IMG/VR virus record: IMGVR_UViG_3300047318_000256
Coordinates: 1 to 27,165 of that record
Origin: a virus
Length of the DNA stretch: 27,165 bases
Reading direction: 5' to 3' (one strand)
Shown: piece by piece, positions 19,469 through 26,841 of the stretch
How positions within the stretch are numbered: position 1 is the stretch's first letter
Layout: every line of letters starts with the position of its first letter
Notes under the pieces: model-generated
What the model was told of the DNA's origin: nothing
Seen by the model: only the letters and a program-made list of their open reading frames with translations
The model's database searches: none
Translations under genes and position numbers: made by a program

Positions 19469-19492
19469 GGCCCCCGGCATTAGCCGGGGGCC
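19469..19492. terminator. Terminator between the gene at 19250 and dCMP deaminase
   Basis: GGCCCCCGGC and GCCGGGGGCC around loop ATTA, ten perfect pairs, followed by TTTCTTATTT. The T run overlaps the stop codon of the convergent deaminase gene. Confidence 0.85.
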
Positions 19493-19496
19493 TTTC

Positions 19497-19922
19497 TTAT
19501 TTCCGTAGGGCCATAAGGCCCATAGGGGTTTTCCAAACGAGCCGTTCCACCTCGGAGGCCCACGCTCGGGCCTCACAATCTGCGCACGGTGCACGAGTGA
19601 TGTACAGGGTTGATCTAACGCTCCCCCGCCTACCGGCCTCCTCCAGAGCGTTTCGCTCCGCATGGAAAGCGATGCAATCGCCGTACGTGCCTCCCGGAGG
19701 CTGTTCCGAGTAGGTGAGCCTCCCCCTGGGGCATGCGCCCGCAGTAAGGCACCCAGGGGCCCCCGGAGGGGCCCCGTTGTATCCGGTTGCCTGTACCCGA
19801 TTATCCCGTACGAGGATCGCCCCCACCTTTGAGCGGGTGCAGTCTGCGCGCTCGCTAACCGCCTCGGCGATGCCTATAAAGTACTCGTCCCAATCGGGAC
19901 GGGAACTAACACCTATTGTCAC
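19497..19922 (-). CDS. dCMP deaminase
   Basis: 141 residues. Converts dCMP to dUMP, feeding ThyX. The zinc-dependent deaminase motifs are present: His87-Ala-Glu89 in 'CIAFHAERNALEEAG' (Glu is the proton shuttle) and Pro112-Cys113-x-x-Cys116 in 'APCADCEARAW'. Extra Cys residues at about 58 and 64 ('GCLTAGACPRG') match the second zinc site of phage-type dCMP deaminases. GTG start overlapping the stop of the small zinc-ribbon gene (GTGA). Last gene of the leftward replication block. Confidence 0.88.
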   Translation of the reverse strand: MTIGVSSRPDWDEYFIGIAEAVSERADCTRSKVGAILVRDNRVQATGYNGAPPGAPGCLTAGACPRGRLTYSEQPPGGTYGDCIAFHAERNALEEAGRRGSVRSTLYITRAPCADCEARAWASEVERLVWKTPMGLMALRK

Positions 19923-20053
19923 TCACCGCCCGGAGGGGGCGGGTTAAGATGGTCCGGGTTACTAGCATTCATGCACTGCTCAATAGGCCACGAATACTGC
20001 ATGCCACAGATGGAACATTCCCAATAGGTTGCGGTCTTTTCTACAATAGCCAT
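19919..20053 (-). CDS. 44-residue zinc-ribbon protein
   Basis: A small ORF between ThyX and dCMP deaminase, ATG seven bases after GGAGGTTAG. The sequence has 'TATYWECSICGMQYSWPIEQ' with a C-x-x-C pair and a third Cys, and a Pro/Gly-rich end (NPPPPGGE). Coupled to the deaminase by the GTGA overlap. Probably binds one zinc. Its place suggests a link to nucleotide metabolism, but function is unknown. Confidence 0.7.
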   Translation of the reverse strand: MAIVEKTATYWECSICGMQYSWPIEQCMNASNPDHLNPPPPGGE

Positions 20054-20057
20054 ATAG

Positions 20058-20783
20058 CTAACCTCCAATCGGATCGTTGCTGTCGAAATCTTGGAAACAT
20101 CCGGGAGCTATCCCCTTAAGCTGGAAAAGGATTTCCCCGGCAAACTCTCTAATCTCGGCGTCTGCCGCCACATGCCAGCGCTTATTGAGGAAATCGCGCC
20201 ACGCGCGCATGTTGCCGGTAACGACTATTCGGGTTTCGGTCCCCCCAGGGAGGACCGCCCTAGCCGCTTCCCGCGCCTGCTTTCGCTTAAGGCCGGAAGC
20301 CATGAGGCGCCTTACGGTGGCCTCATAGTCCCTAAGCGGCGCCCAGGGAAGGGGGGCCGTCTGTCCGCCCGCATGCTCCTCCCGGAGGGCAGGAGGGATA
20401 ACCATTCGCGCATCCTCCATGTCGACGTATCGCTGGGAAAGTTCCGAGTAAGACAGGTGCCTATGGCGAATCAGTTCGTGCGTCATGTTCCGGCTAACAC
20501 CCGTCACATAGAATGTGGCGGAGGAATGCTCTAGGACACTGTAATGACCCTGGTCAAGGATGTTCTTTAGATAGCCCATTTCCGTTGCGGTATGAATGCT
20601 GGGCTTATTCCAGGACTGATAACAGGCACGGCCCCCGAACACGGGGACCGAATCACAGTCGTTTGTTACGTCCATGTGGTTGTGATCGTCTTCAGTGAAA
20701 ACCGCAGGATCATATTCGTGATCCGTGGCATCCATCATGTTAAGGTAATTAGCTTCCGTCTTTGCGATTAGCGTTACACGCAA
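20058..20783 (-). CDS. thyX: Flavin-dependent thymidylate synthase
   Basis: 241 residues. Methylates dUMP to dTMP using methylene-tetrahydrofolate and FAD/NADPH. The ThyX signature is present: 'ELIRHRHLSYSELSQRY' (RHRx7S pattern) and 'QGHYSVLEH', plus C-terminal 'RIVVTGNMRAWRDFLNKRW' (substrate-binding region). Starts are not ATG: the TTG at 20783 behind AGGAAA gives MRVTLIAK, the normal ThyX start; a TTG seven codons upstream (20804) has no ribosome binding site. The start overlaps the end of the preceding gene. Confidence 0.9.
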   Translation of the reverse strand: MRVTLIAKTEANYLNMMDATDHEYDPAVFTEDDHNHMDVTNDCDSVPVFGGRACYQSWNKPSIHTATEMGYLKNILDQGHYSVLEHSSATFYVTGVSRNMTHELIRHRHLSYSELSQRYVDMEDARMVIPPALREEHAGGQTAPLPWAPLRDYEATVRRLMASGLKRKQAREAARAVLPGGTETRIVVTGNMRAWRDFLNKRWHVAADAEIREFAGEILFQLKGIAPGCFQDFDSNDPIGG

Positions 20784-20955
20784 GATCGTATGTTTCCTTT
20801 CCAAAGCAACCGTTAGGACATTCCTCGTACCATTCAGCGGAGAAAGAATCCCCCGACAAAACGAGGTCCGTTTCCGTCCATCCGCAAACGCAACAGAAAC
20901 GAACCCCGTAATGCGAGAGATACTTAACCCGCCGATCCTTTACCGGATCGGGCAT
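20749..20955 (-). CDS. Small four-Cys zinc-ribbon protein
   Basis: About 68 residues from the ATG at 20955; a GTG at 20970 in the same frame is an alternative, and neither ribosome binding site is ideal. 'RFCCVCGWTETDL' and 'ECPNGCFGKETYDLAC' hold Cys pairs for a probable zinc ribbon. It overlaps the stop of the ribonucleotide reductase gene upstream and the start of thyX downstream, so the three are translationally linked. Function unknown; the second tiny Cys protein in this nucleotide block. Confidence 0.65.
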   Translation of the reverse strand: MPDPVKDRRVKYLSHYGVRFCCVCGWTETDLVLSGDSFSAEWYEECPNGCFGKETYDLACNANRKDGS

Positions 20956-22979
20956 GCTCCCGTTGCACACTCCAAATCAATAGCGTCCGCTACGCTCTTA
21001 ACCGTGGCCTCCTCATACTGTTCACGCGTAATGCGCTCGTAAGGAGACTGAGGGCGAGAGGAATCAACCATGATGGTTGTCCCCTTTAGCTGTGGCAGAT
21101 ACTTGACTAGTACCGCCTTTAGCTCATCTGCGGTAACACTGCCCTCCGGAATGTTTACCGTGTGGGAAATCGCGTTATCCGCGTAATACTTCTGATACAT
21201 GGCCTGAAAAGCTATGGACTGTTCCAAACTGATTTGGTCCTGCGACTCTACAATATCCGGGTCTAGGCCCCGGGCCTCCATTTCCGCAACCAACGTATCC
21301 TTAGTGGGAATGGTGACAACCTTAGTGTTAGCCGCGTAAATGCAATCCTCTACGTGGTAACCCTCTAGCTCATATGCCTTGACCTGTGCCATCTGTTCAG
21401 GATCAACCGCTGAAAAGCGGATCCGTCGGAGAAAGTATCGGCCGTAAATAGCCTGGTCACCTTCCGGCACGCCCGGCAATTTAGCGATGCTGCCCGTAGG
21501 GGCAACGGTAGTTACCTTGATAGGCTCCGGGATCCGAAGCTTAAACGCGTAATCCCGGGCCTCCCTGCGGACGACCTCATAAAGTAGCGTGAGGTCATCC
21601 TTAAATTCCCAGTCCTCCGGGGCCTCCGTGTACCGGATACCCTGGAGATTCAGGAACCCCTGAACTCCAAAGTGTCCGACTCCAATACGCCGTTCCCGAC
21701 GCATTACGGCCAACTGTTCGGCATCGGTGAAATCACCGAACGTGGCACGAATAAGGAACCGGGTTACCAGCCTGTGAGCCTTATTGAGGCCCCCATAATC
21801 GACCGTACCGCCACGGTTCACGAAAGCCTGCATGTTCACGTGTCCGAGGCAACAGGCCATCATCTGAGGGCCCGGAATCTCTCCACACGGGTTAGTGGCC
21901 TCTATCGGGTCAACCTCGCCCACCTGGGCGAGAGTCTCGTTGAAGAAACCAGGTTCACCGTTAACCAGCATGCCGTTTACCGTCTCGCCCATCACGCGTT
22001 CGGCATTCATCTGCCATTCTAGGCCCAGGTCACCGTTAATGGCATCCATGAATTCCTGGTCGACAATGACACTAATGTTTGTCGTCCAGTGCTTACCGCT
22101 ATCCTCCTTGCAGCGGATAAAGTCGATAACGTCCGGATCCTTCCAGTGCTTCATAGCCATACGGGCGGAACGCCTTACGCCACCGGAAACGACACATTCC
22201 GCAATGGCATGGTCAATTTCCATAGCATCCATGCCGGTTAGCGTCCCGTGATACTTGCCCCGACTGTTCAGGATGTCGCCGGTAGTCTTAAGCATTTGGG
22301 CGAGAGGGACGGGCCCGGAGGCCCGCCCACCAAAGGCCTTTAGACGCGCCCCGGAGGGTCGCACACGGGATACGTCAAAGACTCTGGCACGGTGCCTTAG
22401 GTCTGCATTGTGTGCGTCACAGATGAGGTTTTCAAGGACGGTAACCCAACCCTCTCGGGAGTCCTCTACCTCATAGGCCCCCACCCAATCGGGGGTGTAA
22501 GTGGTGGACAGCAGACCGGCCTTCTTTAGGGCCGCATAGTCCTGATGTTCGGGGTCACACACAATGTGAACGTCTAGGACGTTAGCAACCTCCGGGTAGC
22601 CGCTTAGGCGGTCGTCCGAATAGTTCGCCCCTACGCCCCCGCCTTCCATGAGGCGGAGGAACACAAAGGAGAAATGCCGTTCCGGACGCTTAACGTCCCA
22701 CGGGGCAATGTGACAGTTAAAGAGGTACTGTCGCCCCTTAACTCCGCTAGCCCAAAGATGCCGACCAGCGGGCAAAATCTTGAAATCTTGCATGAAGGAT
22801 ATGAGGTCTTCCCGTTCCCCCGGTTCGATAGCGTCCGGGGGAACTAGGCCGAGGTTACCGTCAACGACACGGGTAACCGTTTCGGGCCACGTTTCCTTAG
22901 TGCCGTCCGCCTTAGGGCGAGAGTAAGTCCTTTCGTAAACGGTCTGGCCGGTGGGACCCCAGTTAATCTCTGTAGTTAT
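20940..22979 (-). CDS. Class II (B12-dependent) ribonucleotide reductase, apparent ATA start
   Basis: 679 residues if read from the ATA at 22979. It makes deoxyribonucleotides using adenosylcobalamin, so it needs no oxygen. Evidence: 'NWGPTGQTVYERTYSR' then 'ETVTRVVDGNL' (start of RTPR-type reductases), 'LPAGRHLWASG', Cys in 'LFNCHIAPW', 'GGGVGANYS', 'NPCGEI' (thiyl radical Cys ~365 and Glu) and the C-terminal 'CATGACPIR' redox pair. The conserved first 62 residues lie before any ATG/GTG/TTG; GGAG sits seven bases before the ATA. Starting at the ATG at 22793 would lose the conserved N-terminus. Confidence 0.83.
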   Translation of the reverse strand: MTTEINWGPTGQTVYERTYSRPKADGTKETWPETVTRVVDGNLGLVPPDAIEPGEREDLISFMQDFKILPAGRHLWASGVKGRQYLFNCHIAPWDVKRPERHFSFVFLRLMEGGGVGANYSDDRLSGYPEVANVLDVHIVCDPEHQDYAALKKAGLLSTTYTPDWVGAYEVEDSREGWVTVLENLICDAHNADLRHRARVFDVSRVRPSGARLKAFGGRASGPVPLAQMLKTTGDILNSRGKYHGTLTGMDAMEIDHAIAECVVSGGVRRSARMAMKHWKDPDVIDFIRCKEDSGKHWTTNISVIVDQEFMDAINGDLGLEWQMNAERVMGETVNGMLVNGEPGFFNETLAQVGEVDPIEATNPCGEIPGPQMMACCLGHVNMQAFVNRGGTVDYGGLNKAHRLVTRFLIRATFGDFTDAEQLAVMRRERRIGVGHFGVQGFLNLQGIRYTEAPEDWEFKDDLTLLYEVVRREARDYAFKLRIPEPIKVTTVAPTGSIAKLPGVPEGDQAIYGRYFLRRIRFSAVDPEQMAQVKAYELEGYHVEDCIYAANTKVVTIPTKDTLVAEMEARGLDPDIVESQDQISLEQSIAFQAMYQKYYADNAISHTVNIPEGSVTADELKAVLVKYLPQLKGTTIMVDSSRPQSPYERITREQYEEATVKSVADAIDLECATGACPIR

Positions 22980-22990
22980 TTTGGTGCTCC

Positions 22991-23272
22991 TTACTTAGTG
23001 TTTCGGAATGCGGCCATCACATAGATGACCAGGTGAAAGAGGGCGGCGACGGCGAAAGACTTAATGATACCGATAGCGAAAATGGTCTGGATGAGGACCG
23101 CGAACAGTCCGAACCAAAGGAACGCGATTCCCGTGATGAGGAGGAATACGATTACGTACGCGATAGCATTAGCCGCCTTTCCGGGCTTCTTTTCCTCAAT
23201 AGAGGGTCCCGCAAGGTTCGGGTTATAAAACCAGTCGGTGATACTGTCAGTGTTAGCCGTGTCCTTCTTCAA
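22991..23272 (-). CDS. Small two-TM membrane protein
   Basis: 93 residues. Hydrophilic N-terminus (KKDTANTDSITDWFYNPNLA) followed by two hydrophobic segments: about 36-58 (AIAYVIVFLLITGIAFLWFG then FAVL) and 68-88 (IIKSFAVAALFHLVIYVM). TTG start eight bases after AGGAG. Its stop (TAA) overlaps the TAAGGAG ribosome binding site of the reductase gene. It could be a holin-like or host-membrane-altering protein; placing it inside the replication block argues against lysis. Not recognised. Confidence 0.72.
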   Translation of the reverse strand: MKKDTANTDSITDWFYNPNLAGPSIEEKKPGKAANAIAYVIVFLLITGIAFLWFGLFAVLIQTIFAIGIIKSFAVAALFHLVIYVMAAFRNTK

Positions 23273-23283
23273 TGTTTTTTCTC

Positions 23284-23928
23284 CTATCGGTTAGTAAGCG
23301 ATCGTGCGGCCTCATTACTCATGCGCTTTCGGGCCCCCGGGCCCGTGTGTGCGTCGAGCGCGGTAAGGCGCTCATTGTTCATCAGGTCACGCAACCGGCC
23401 TACGGCACGCCAGTGCGCCCTAGACCAGGATGCGAGGCTCTTACCGGCCCTGTCGGCGGCCTCCTGGGGGCCGTACTCCCAGTTAGACCGGAGAGTGGCC
23501 GCCTGGGCCTCCGTGAGGCCCTGATAGCCGTTGTCCAGGTCTACCAGGGCGGTAACGGTGGACTGCCCGTCACGTGCCTTTTCTCGGCCGTACTGGACCG
23601 TTGCACCGGCCTCCGCCCAGGCCTCCCGTGGAAGGTAATAGGACTCCAGTAGGGCCGCTACCTCCTCACTGCCATACAGGTAGTGAGGGGTGCCGTAAAC
23701 GGCCCGGTAACGCTCTTTAGCGCAATAGGTTGCCGCATACTTTCGGAGATACGCCCCAACGGTGCCGTTAAGGTTACCGGTCGTCTTTTCGAAGAATGGC
23801 GCCTTTTCGACAAGCTTTAGGGAAAGTTCGGCCGTAAGGTCGTCCTGGTCGATGCCGGGCCAGTCACGCGCGAAACCGCGCGCAACCGCCTTAGCGAGGG
23901 GGAGGAATTCCGTAGGGGTGTAAGTCAC
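23284..23928 (-). CDS. Sigma-factor-like transcription protein
   Basis: 214 residues. The N-terminus 'ARGFARDWPGIDQDDLTAEL' followed by a helix (SLKLVEK) resembles the conserved region 2 of sigma-70 family proteins (core binding and -10 recognition). The C-terminus 'GPQEAADRAGKSLASWSRAH' then 'RAVGRLRDLMN' looks like a region-4 helix-turn-helix. It could redirect host RNA polymerase to phage promoters, for example the -10 boxes described here. GTG start overlapping the metallophosphoesterase stop (GTGA). The alternative is a plain DNA-binding protein. Tentative. Confidence 0.55.
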   Translation of the reverse strand: MTYTPTEFLPLAKAVARGFARDWPGIDQDDLTAELSLKLVEKAPFFEKTTGNLNGTVGAYLRKYAATYCAKERYRAVYGTPHYLYGSEEVAALLESYYLPREAWAEAGATVQYGREKARDGQSTVTALVDLDNGYQGLTEAQAATLRSNWEYGPQEAADRAGKSLASWSRAHWRAVGRLRDLMNNERLTALDAHTGPGARKRMSNEAARSLTNR

Positions 23929-24737
23929 TTGCTATCTGCCTTTCGAATACTGCCGTTCTCAAACCGCATTCCTCCGTAAAGGAAAGATCCGTCATTTGCC
24001 ATCATTACGATTTCCGGCTGAACACGGTTACCGGAAATGTGGAGGAGGCCGAACGCCATTTGCCAGTTTGCGTAACCGGTACCGAGGTAACTCACCTTAC
24101 GCATATCGCTAATGTGGCCAATCTCCATACCAATCTTCTGACGCATTCGACCGCCGTACCCGTGCGAGGTTTGGACGATTCCCGCGCGGTGCGTATGGCC
24201 ACACACAACGTTCTGGTCATACTTGACGGCCGCGTTATAGGCCGTGCCTCCTGCCGTCTGCGTCATGCGGATTTCCGAGTTATCGCCATGGGTGGTAACC
24301 CAGCCCGGGGCAACCTTATGGATGCTGTCCCGTACCTCAATGCCGAAAGAGGGCAGATTCAAGAGCGCGTCATAACGCCATTCCGGCATTTCCGCTACGG
24401 CGGGCGCATACTTCTTAAGGTAGGCGCTAATGCGGATATCGTGGTTACCGAGGTGGAGACCGAAATACCCGTCGGGGAAACAGGACCGCCAAAAGTCCAG
24501 GACGCGCTTACCCTTTTCCCGTTCCTCGTGCACGCCACCGGCAAACTCGTTAATGGTGCCCTTAGACCAGCGGCTAGGAGCGTCCAGGTTAAGGAAATCA
24601 CCCGTGTGGACAACACCGGCAGGAACAGTCTCCTTAAGGAATGCTCCGATATTCTTTACCGCGCCCGAGTGATGCTCCGGGACGTGAGTATCAGGGATAA
24701 GGGCTACCGTGTAGGGGTTCTTAGCATCGTGCTTCAA
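23925..24737 (-). CDS. Calcineurin-like metallophosphoesterase
   Basis: 270 residues. All metal-binding blocks of the family are present in order: 'ALIPDTHVPEH' (Asp16, His18), 'VHTGDFLNLD' (Asp47), 'LHLGNHDIR' (Asn98-His99-Asp100), 'TTHGD' (about 150) and 'VVCGHTHRAG' (His181/His183). These enzymes cut phosphoester bonds with two metal ions. Substrate is not shown by sequence; phage relatives include nucleases and RNA or nucleotide phosphatases. TTG start behind GAAGGAG. Confidence 0.85.
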   Translation of the reverse strand: MKHDAKNPYTVALIPDTHVPEHHSGAVKNIGAFLKETVPAGVVHTGDFLNLDAPSRWSKGTINEFAGGVHEEREKGKRVLDFWRSCFPDGYFGLHLGNHDIRISAYLKKYAPAVAEMPEWRYDALLNLPSFGIEVRDSIHKVAPGWVTTHGDNSEIRMTQTAGGTAYNAAVKYDQNVVCGHTHRAGIVQTSHGYGGRMRQKIGMEIGHISDMRKVSYLGTGYANWQMAFGLLHISGNRVQPEIVMMANDGSFLYGGMRFENGSIRKADSK

Positions 24738-24911
24738 TTACGCTCCTTCGAAAAATTCGACCAAACCTGCGGCCTCATAGTAGGTAATCTCGTCATAGGC
24801 GATTTCGTCGCCGTGCTCGTCCTGAATGGATACCGACTGGGTATCGCCTGAATGGATAAAGCACAACTGGAAGCGTCCGACCGTAAGCGTTTCCTGGCAT
24901 TCACGTGCCAT
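24738..24911 (-). CDS. 57-residue hypothetical protein
   Basis: Start ATG overlaps the previous stop (TAATG), and the stop lies directly before the metallophosphoesterase TTG. Sequence starts ARECQETLTVGRFQLCFIH and continues with an acidic beta-rich end (SVSIQDEHGDEIAYDEITYY). Two Cys, not paired. Not recognised; the tight coupling on both sides is the main support. Confidence 0.7.
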   Translation of the reverse strand: MARECQETLTVGRFQLCFIHSGDTQSVSIQDEHGDEIAYDEITYYEAAGLVEFFEGA

Positions 24912-25141
24912 TACTTAGCCCCCTTCTGATACTTGATAAGGCCCTCACGCATTAGGCGGCCTCCCAGGAGGACCGCGTCATGGGGGGTTAGAAAGAATCC
25001 GATGTGATGGGTCATGACTCCGGCGCCGTTATGTTCGGAGGCTGTGACGTAAACCGAGTCAACGTCATAGTTGCTTTCCGCTACGGTGAGGACATCATTA
25101 CCGGGGTTTTCCTCGCAAGTGAATTCCTGCTTAGGGAACAC
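24911..25141 (-). CDS. Hypothetical protein
   Basis: 76 residues from GTG (TAGTG overlap with the preceding stop). A small beta-strand-rich protein: 'VLTVAESNYDVDSVYVTASE' and 'MTHHIGFFLTPHDAVLLGGR'. A His pair (THH) and one Cys are present. Not recognised. Its position in the replication operon suggests a role in DNA metabolism, without direct proof. Confidence 0.7.
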   Translation of the reverse strand: MFPKQEFTCEENPGNDVLTVAESNYDVDSVYVTASEHNGAGVMTHHIGFFLTPHDAVLLGGRLMREGLIKYQKGAK

Positions 25142-25560
25142 TAGTCGCCCTCCTTAAGGATTCGGGCACAGTAAACGTAGCCTTCAATATCCGCTAGGTT
25201 GTCCTCCTTATGCGCGCTCTTTTCGCGCGATACCTTCATAAGGATCATCATTAGGGCGACATCCCGCTTAGTGACGTTCACCCCCAGGTGAGCCGACCAA
25301 AGCTTTGCGATGCGGTTAAAGGAAACGTCCGGGTCCCCGTAATCGTTCTGCCGCTCACCCTTTACTAGGGCCTCCCCCGCCGTAGCGGCGGGGCCCTTAG
25401 GGGCGACGGGAGCGAGGTTATCCGCAGTAGTCCACATTTCGTTAGCGTCCTTGAAAAGGACCCGATAGGGACTTGACTTTGGGTTATCAAAATAAATCTC
25501 TGCGATTACCACGGGCTCACCCGTCGGGACGTAGGTTGCGTTATCGAAAACCTTATACAC
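25141..25560 (-). CDS. DUF6378-like phage protein
   Basis: 139 residues. The C-terminal part (residues ~60-139) carries 'LVKGERQNDYGDPDVSFNRI' then 'LWSAHLGVNVTKRDVALMM' and 'KVSREKSAHKEDNLADIEGY', a pattern shared by small conserved phage proteins placed beside replication genes and sometimes called DUF6378. An all-helical nucleotide-related fold has been suggested by comparison with MazG-type proteins, but that is not shown here. GTG start overlapping the TOPRIM ORF end. The N-terminal ~55 residues appear to be a separate beta-rich piece. Confidence 0.65.
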   Translation of the reverse strand: MYKVFDNATYVPTGEPVVIAEIYFDNPKSSPYRVLFKDANEMWTTADNLAPVAPKGPAATAGEALVKGERQNDYGDPDVSFNRIAKLWSAHLGVNVTKRDVALMMILMKVSREKSAHKEDNLADIEGYVYCARILKEGD

Positions 25561-26218
25561 CTATTAGCTCCTTAAGTGCATCGTAGCCGTTTTCCTGAAC
25601 AAACGAGTTAACGTCGTGACCCTCGGGCAGGAGGATTACACGAGCGTTTGTGATGAGTGCGGCCAACGGTTCCGCAAACTTTTCTAGGCCCGTGCCGCCA
25701 TCGTCATTGTCTGCGTAGATATACACGGTCTTATAGCCTCGGATCATTCGGGTAAATACGGGTTTCCAGCTTGTTGCGCCCGGGGCGCCTACCGTGGGAA
25801 TACCGGCAAGATGCGATGTAATCGCGTCTATCTCCCCCTCCGAAATGGCTAGGTATTCCTCGTTACGGAATAGGTCTGCCGTATTGAAGAGCCTAAGTTC
25901 ATTGCCGGACGGATTGAGGTAACGGGTCTTATGGACCGCCTTACAGTCATGGTCCTGGAGGCAACGGAATTTCATTCCCAAAACCCCGTAAGGGGCTTCA
26001 TACGGAATGGCTAGCATTCCCCGGTATTGCTCATGACCCGGCAATGGGTCGGCGACGACGCCGAGCCGAAAGAATCGAGCGCTGTCCTGCCACAGGGGCC
26101 CGAACCTCTTCGTCAAGAACGCTTCTGCGGCGGCGTTTCCCTTTATCGCCCTGTTGTATCCCGCCGTAGCTTCCTCCAAGAATTCTTTCACAGAATTCGA
26201 TGGCACTACCGAAGTCAC
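25553..26218 (-). CDS. DNA primase, TOPRIM catalytic part
   Basis: 221 residues. DnaG-type primase core: 'GYNRAIKGNAAAEAFLTKRF' then 'FFRLGVV' (start of the RNA polymerase domain), 'LNPSGNELRLFNTADL', the TOPRIM acidic motif 'ISEGEIDAITSHLAGIPTVG' and metal-binding 'YIYADNDDGGTGLEKF' with 'LLPEGHDVNSFV'. It makes RNA primers for replication. The start is given as GTG at 26218, without ribosome binding site, and the frame overlaps the zinc-finger ORF for 188 bases in another phase. The two probably act together as one primase. Confidence 0.82.
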   Translation of the reverse strand: MTSVVPSNSVKEFLEEATAGYNRAIKGNAAAEAFLTKRFGPLWQDSARFFRLGVVADPLPGHEQYRGMLAIPYEAPYGVLGMKFRCLQDHDCKAVHKTRYLNPSGNELRLFNTADLFRNEEYLAISEGEIDAITSHLAGIPTVGAPGATSWKPVFTRMIRGYKTVYIYADNDDGGTGLEKFAEPLAALITNARVILLPEGHDVNSFVQENGYDALKELIGV

Positions 26219-26435
26219 GGATATTCTCCCTCCACATTACGAGCGCGAAACTGTCCCCGCCAAAATCGCAGGTATGGCATTTGAAAGTGTTCAGGCCCGT
26301 GTTTACGGACGCGCTAGCGGAACGGTCATCATGAAAGGGACACTTAACCGGGGCCCAGGAGCCCCGGTCGTTAACGTGTTCCGCGTTGTAGTGCTCTAGT
26401 AGCTCTTTAATGGATGGCTTGTCTGCCGGTTCCAT
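26031..26435 (-). CDS. DNA primase, zinc-finger part
   Basis: 134 residues. The CHC2-type zinc finger of DnaG primases: 'APVKCPFHDDRSASASVNTG' and 'FKCHTCDFGGDSFALVMWRE' give Cys32, His35, Cys53, Cys56. The C-terminal ~45 residues are Arg-rich (KGKRRRRSV, then ARRRRRPIAGS) and come from the overlap with the TOPRIM ORF. Start ATG overlaps the upstream stop (TAATG). Provides DNA sequence recognition for primer start. A +1 shift would fuse it to the TOPRIM ORF. Confidence 0.82.
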   Translation of the reverse strand: MEPADKPSIKELLEHYNAEHVNDRGSWAPVKCPFHDDRSASASVNTGLNTFKCHTCDFGGDSFALVMWRENIRDFGSAIEFCERILGGSYGGIQQGDKGKRRRRSVLDEEVRAPVAGQRSILSARRRRRPIAGS

Positions 26436-26632
26436 TAGTCCCCCGTATTGGGGCCCTCCTGGGCCGTCTCACTCGTCCATGAGTCCGCGTAATACTCCGG
26501 ATAGGTTGCCATCATGTTCCGTGCGTAACGCTCCCAGGCCTCCGGATCATTAACCTCATTACCGTAACGGGCCCGATCAATTCGCGCCTGACGCTTACTG
26601 GCCTTAGTGGTGTTGCCATTCTTACGGGGCAT
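26435..26632 (-). CDS. Small basic protein
   Basis: 65 residues, not recognised. A highly basic N-terminus (PRKNGNTTKASKRQARIDRA) and an aromatic, acidic C-terminus (ARNMMATYPEYYADSW). It may bind nucleic acid. TAATG overlap with the primase zinc-finger gene and a two-base gap to the previous gene indicate one operon. Confidence 0.7.
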   Translation of the reverse strand: MPRKNGNTTKASKRQARIDRARYGNEVNDPEAWERYARNMMATYPEYYADSWTSETAQEGPNTGD

Positions 26633-26634
26633 GC

Positions 26635-26841
26635 TTAATTCTCCTCATACTCGTACGTAAGGCCCGTGTGGTCCACGGAGATAAGCGGGTTATCGAGAAT
26701 CCCGGTAACGTCCTCCACCTCACCGATAAAGGCACGGAGGCTATCCAGGGAAATGGTCTGCTTCTGCCCGCCAAATCCGTCTAGCGGTTGCTCTGTATAA
26801 GTCGCCTTAGCGTGAACCTTGAAAACGATATTGTTAGCCAT
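26635..26841 (-). CDS. Hypothetical protein
   Basis: 68 residues, not recognised. Beta-strand-like: 'NNIVFKVHAKATYTEQPLDG', then 'ISLDSLRAFIGEVEDV' and acidic C-terminus (GLTYEYEEN). AGGAGG lies upstream inside the end of the endonuclease gene, which overlaps it by eight bases. Confidence 0.7.
   Translation of the reverse strand: MANNIVFKVHAKATYTEQPLDGFGGQKQTISLDSLRAFIGEVEDVTGILDNPLISVDHTGLTYEYEEN

Noticed and set aside
24039-24851. Plus-strand ORF of 270 codons opposite the metallophosphoesterase
   Set aside because: The minus strand has all metal-binding motifs of a known enzyme family; the plus frame shows no domain or ribosome binding site.
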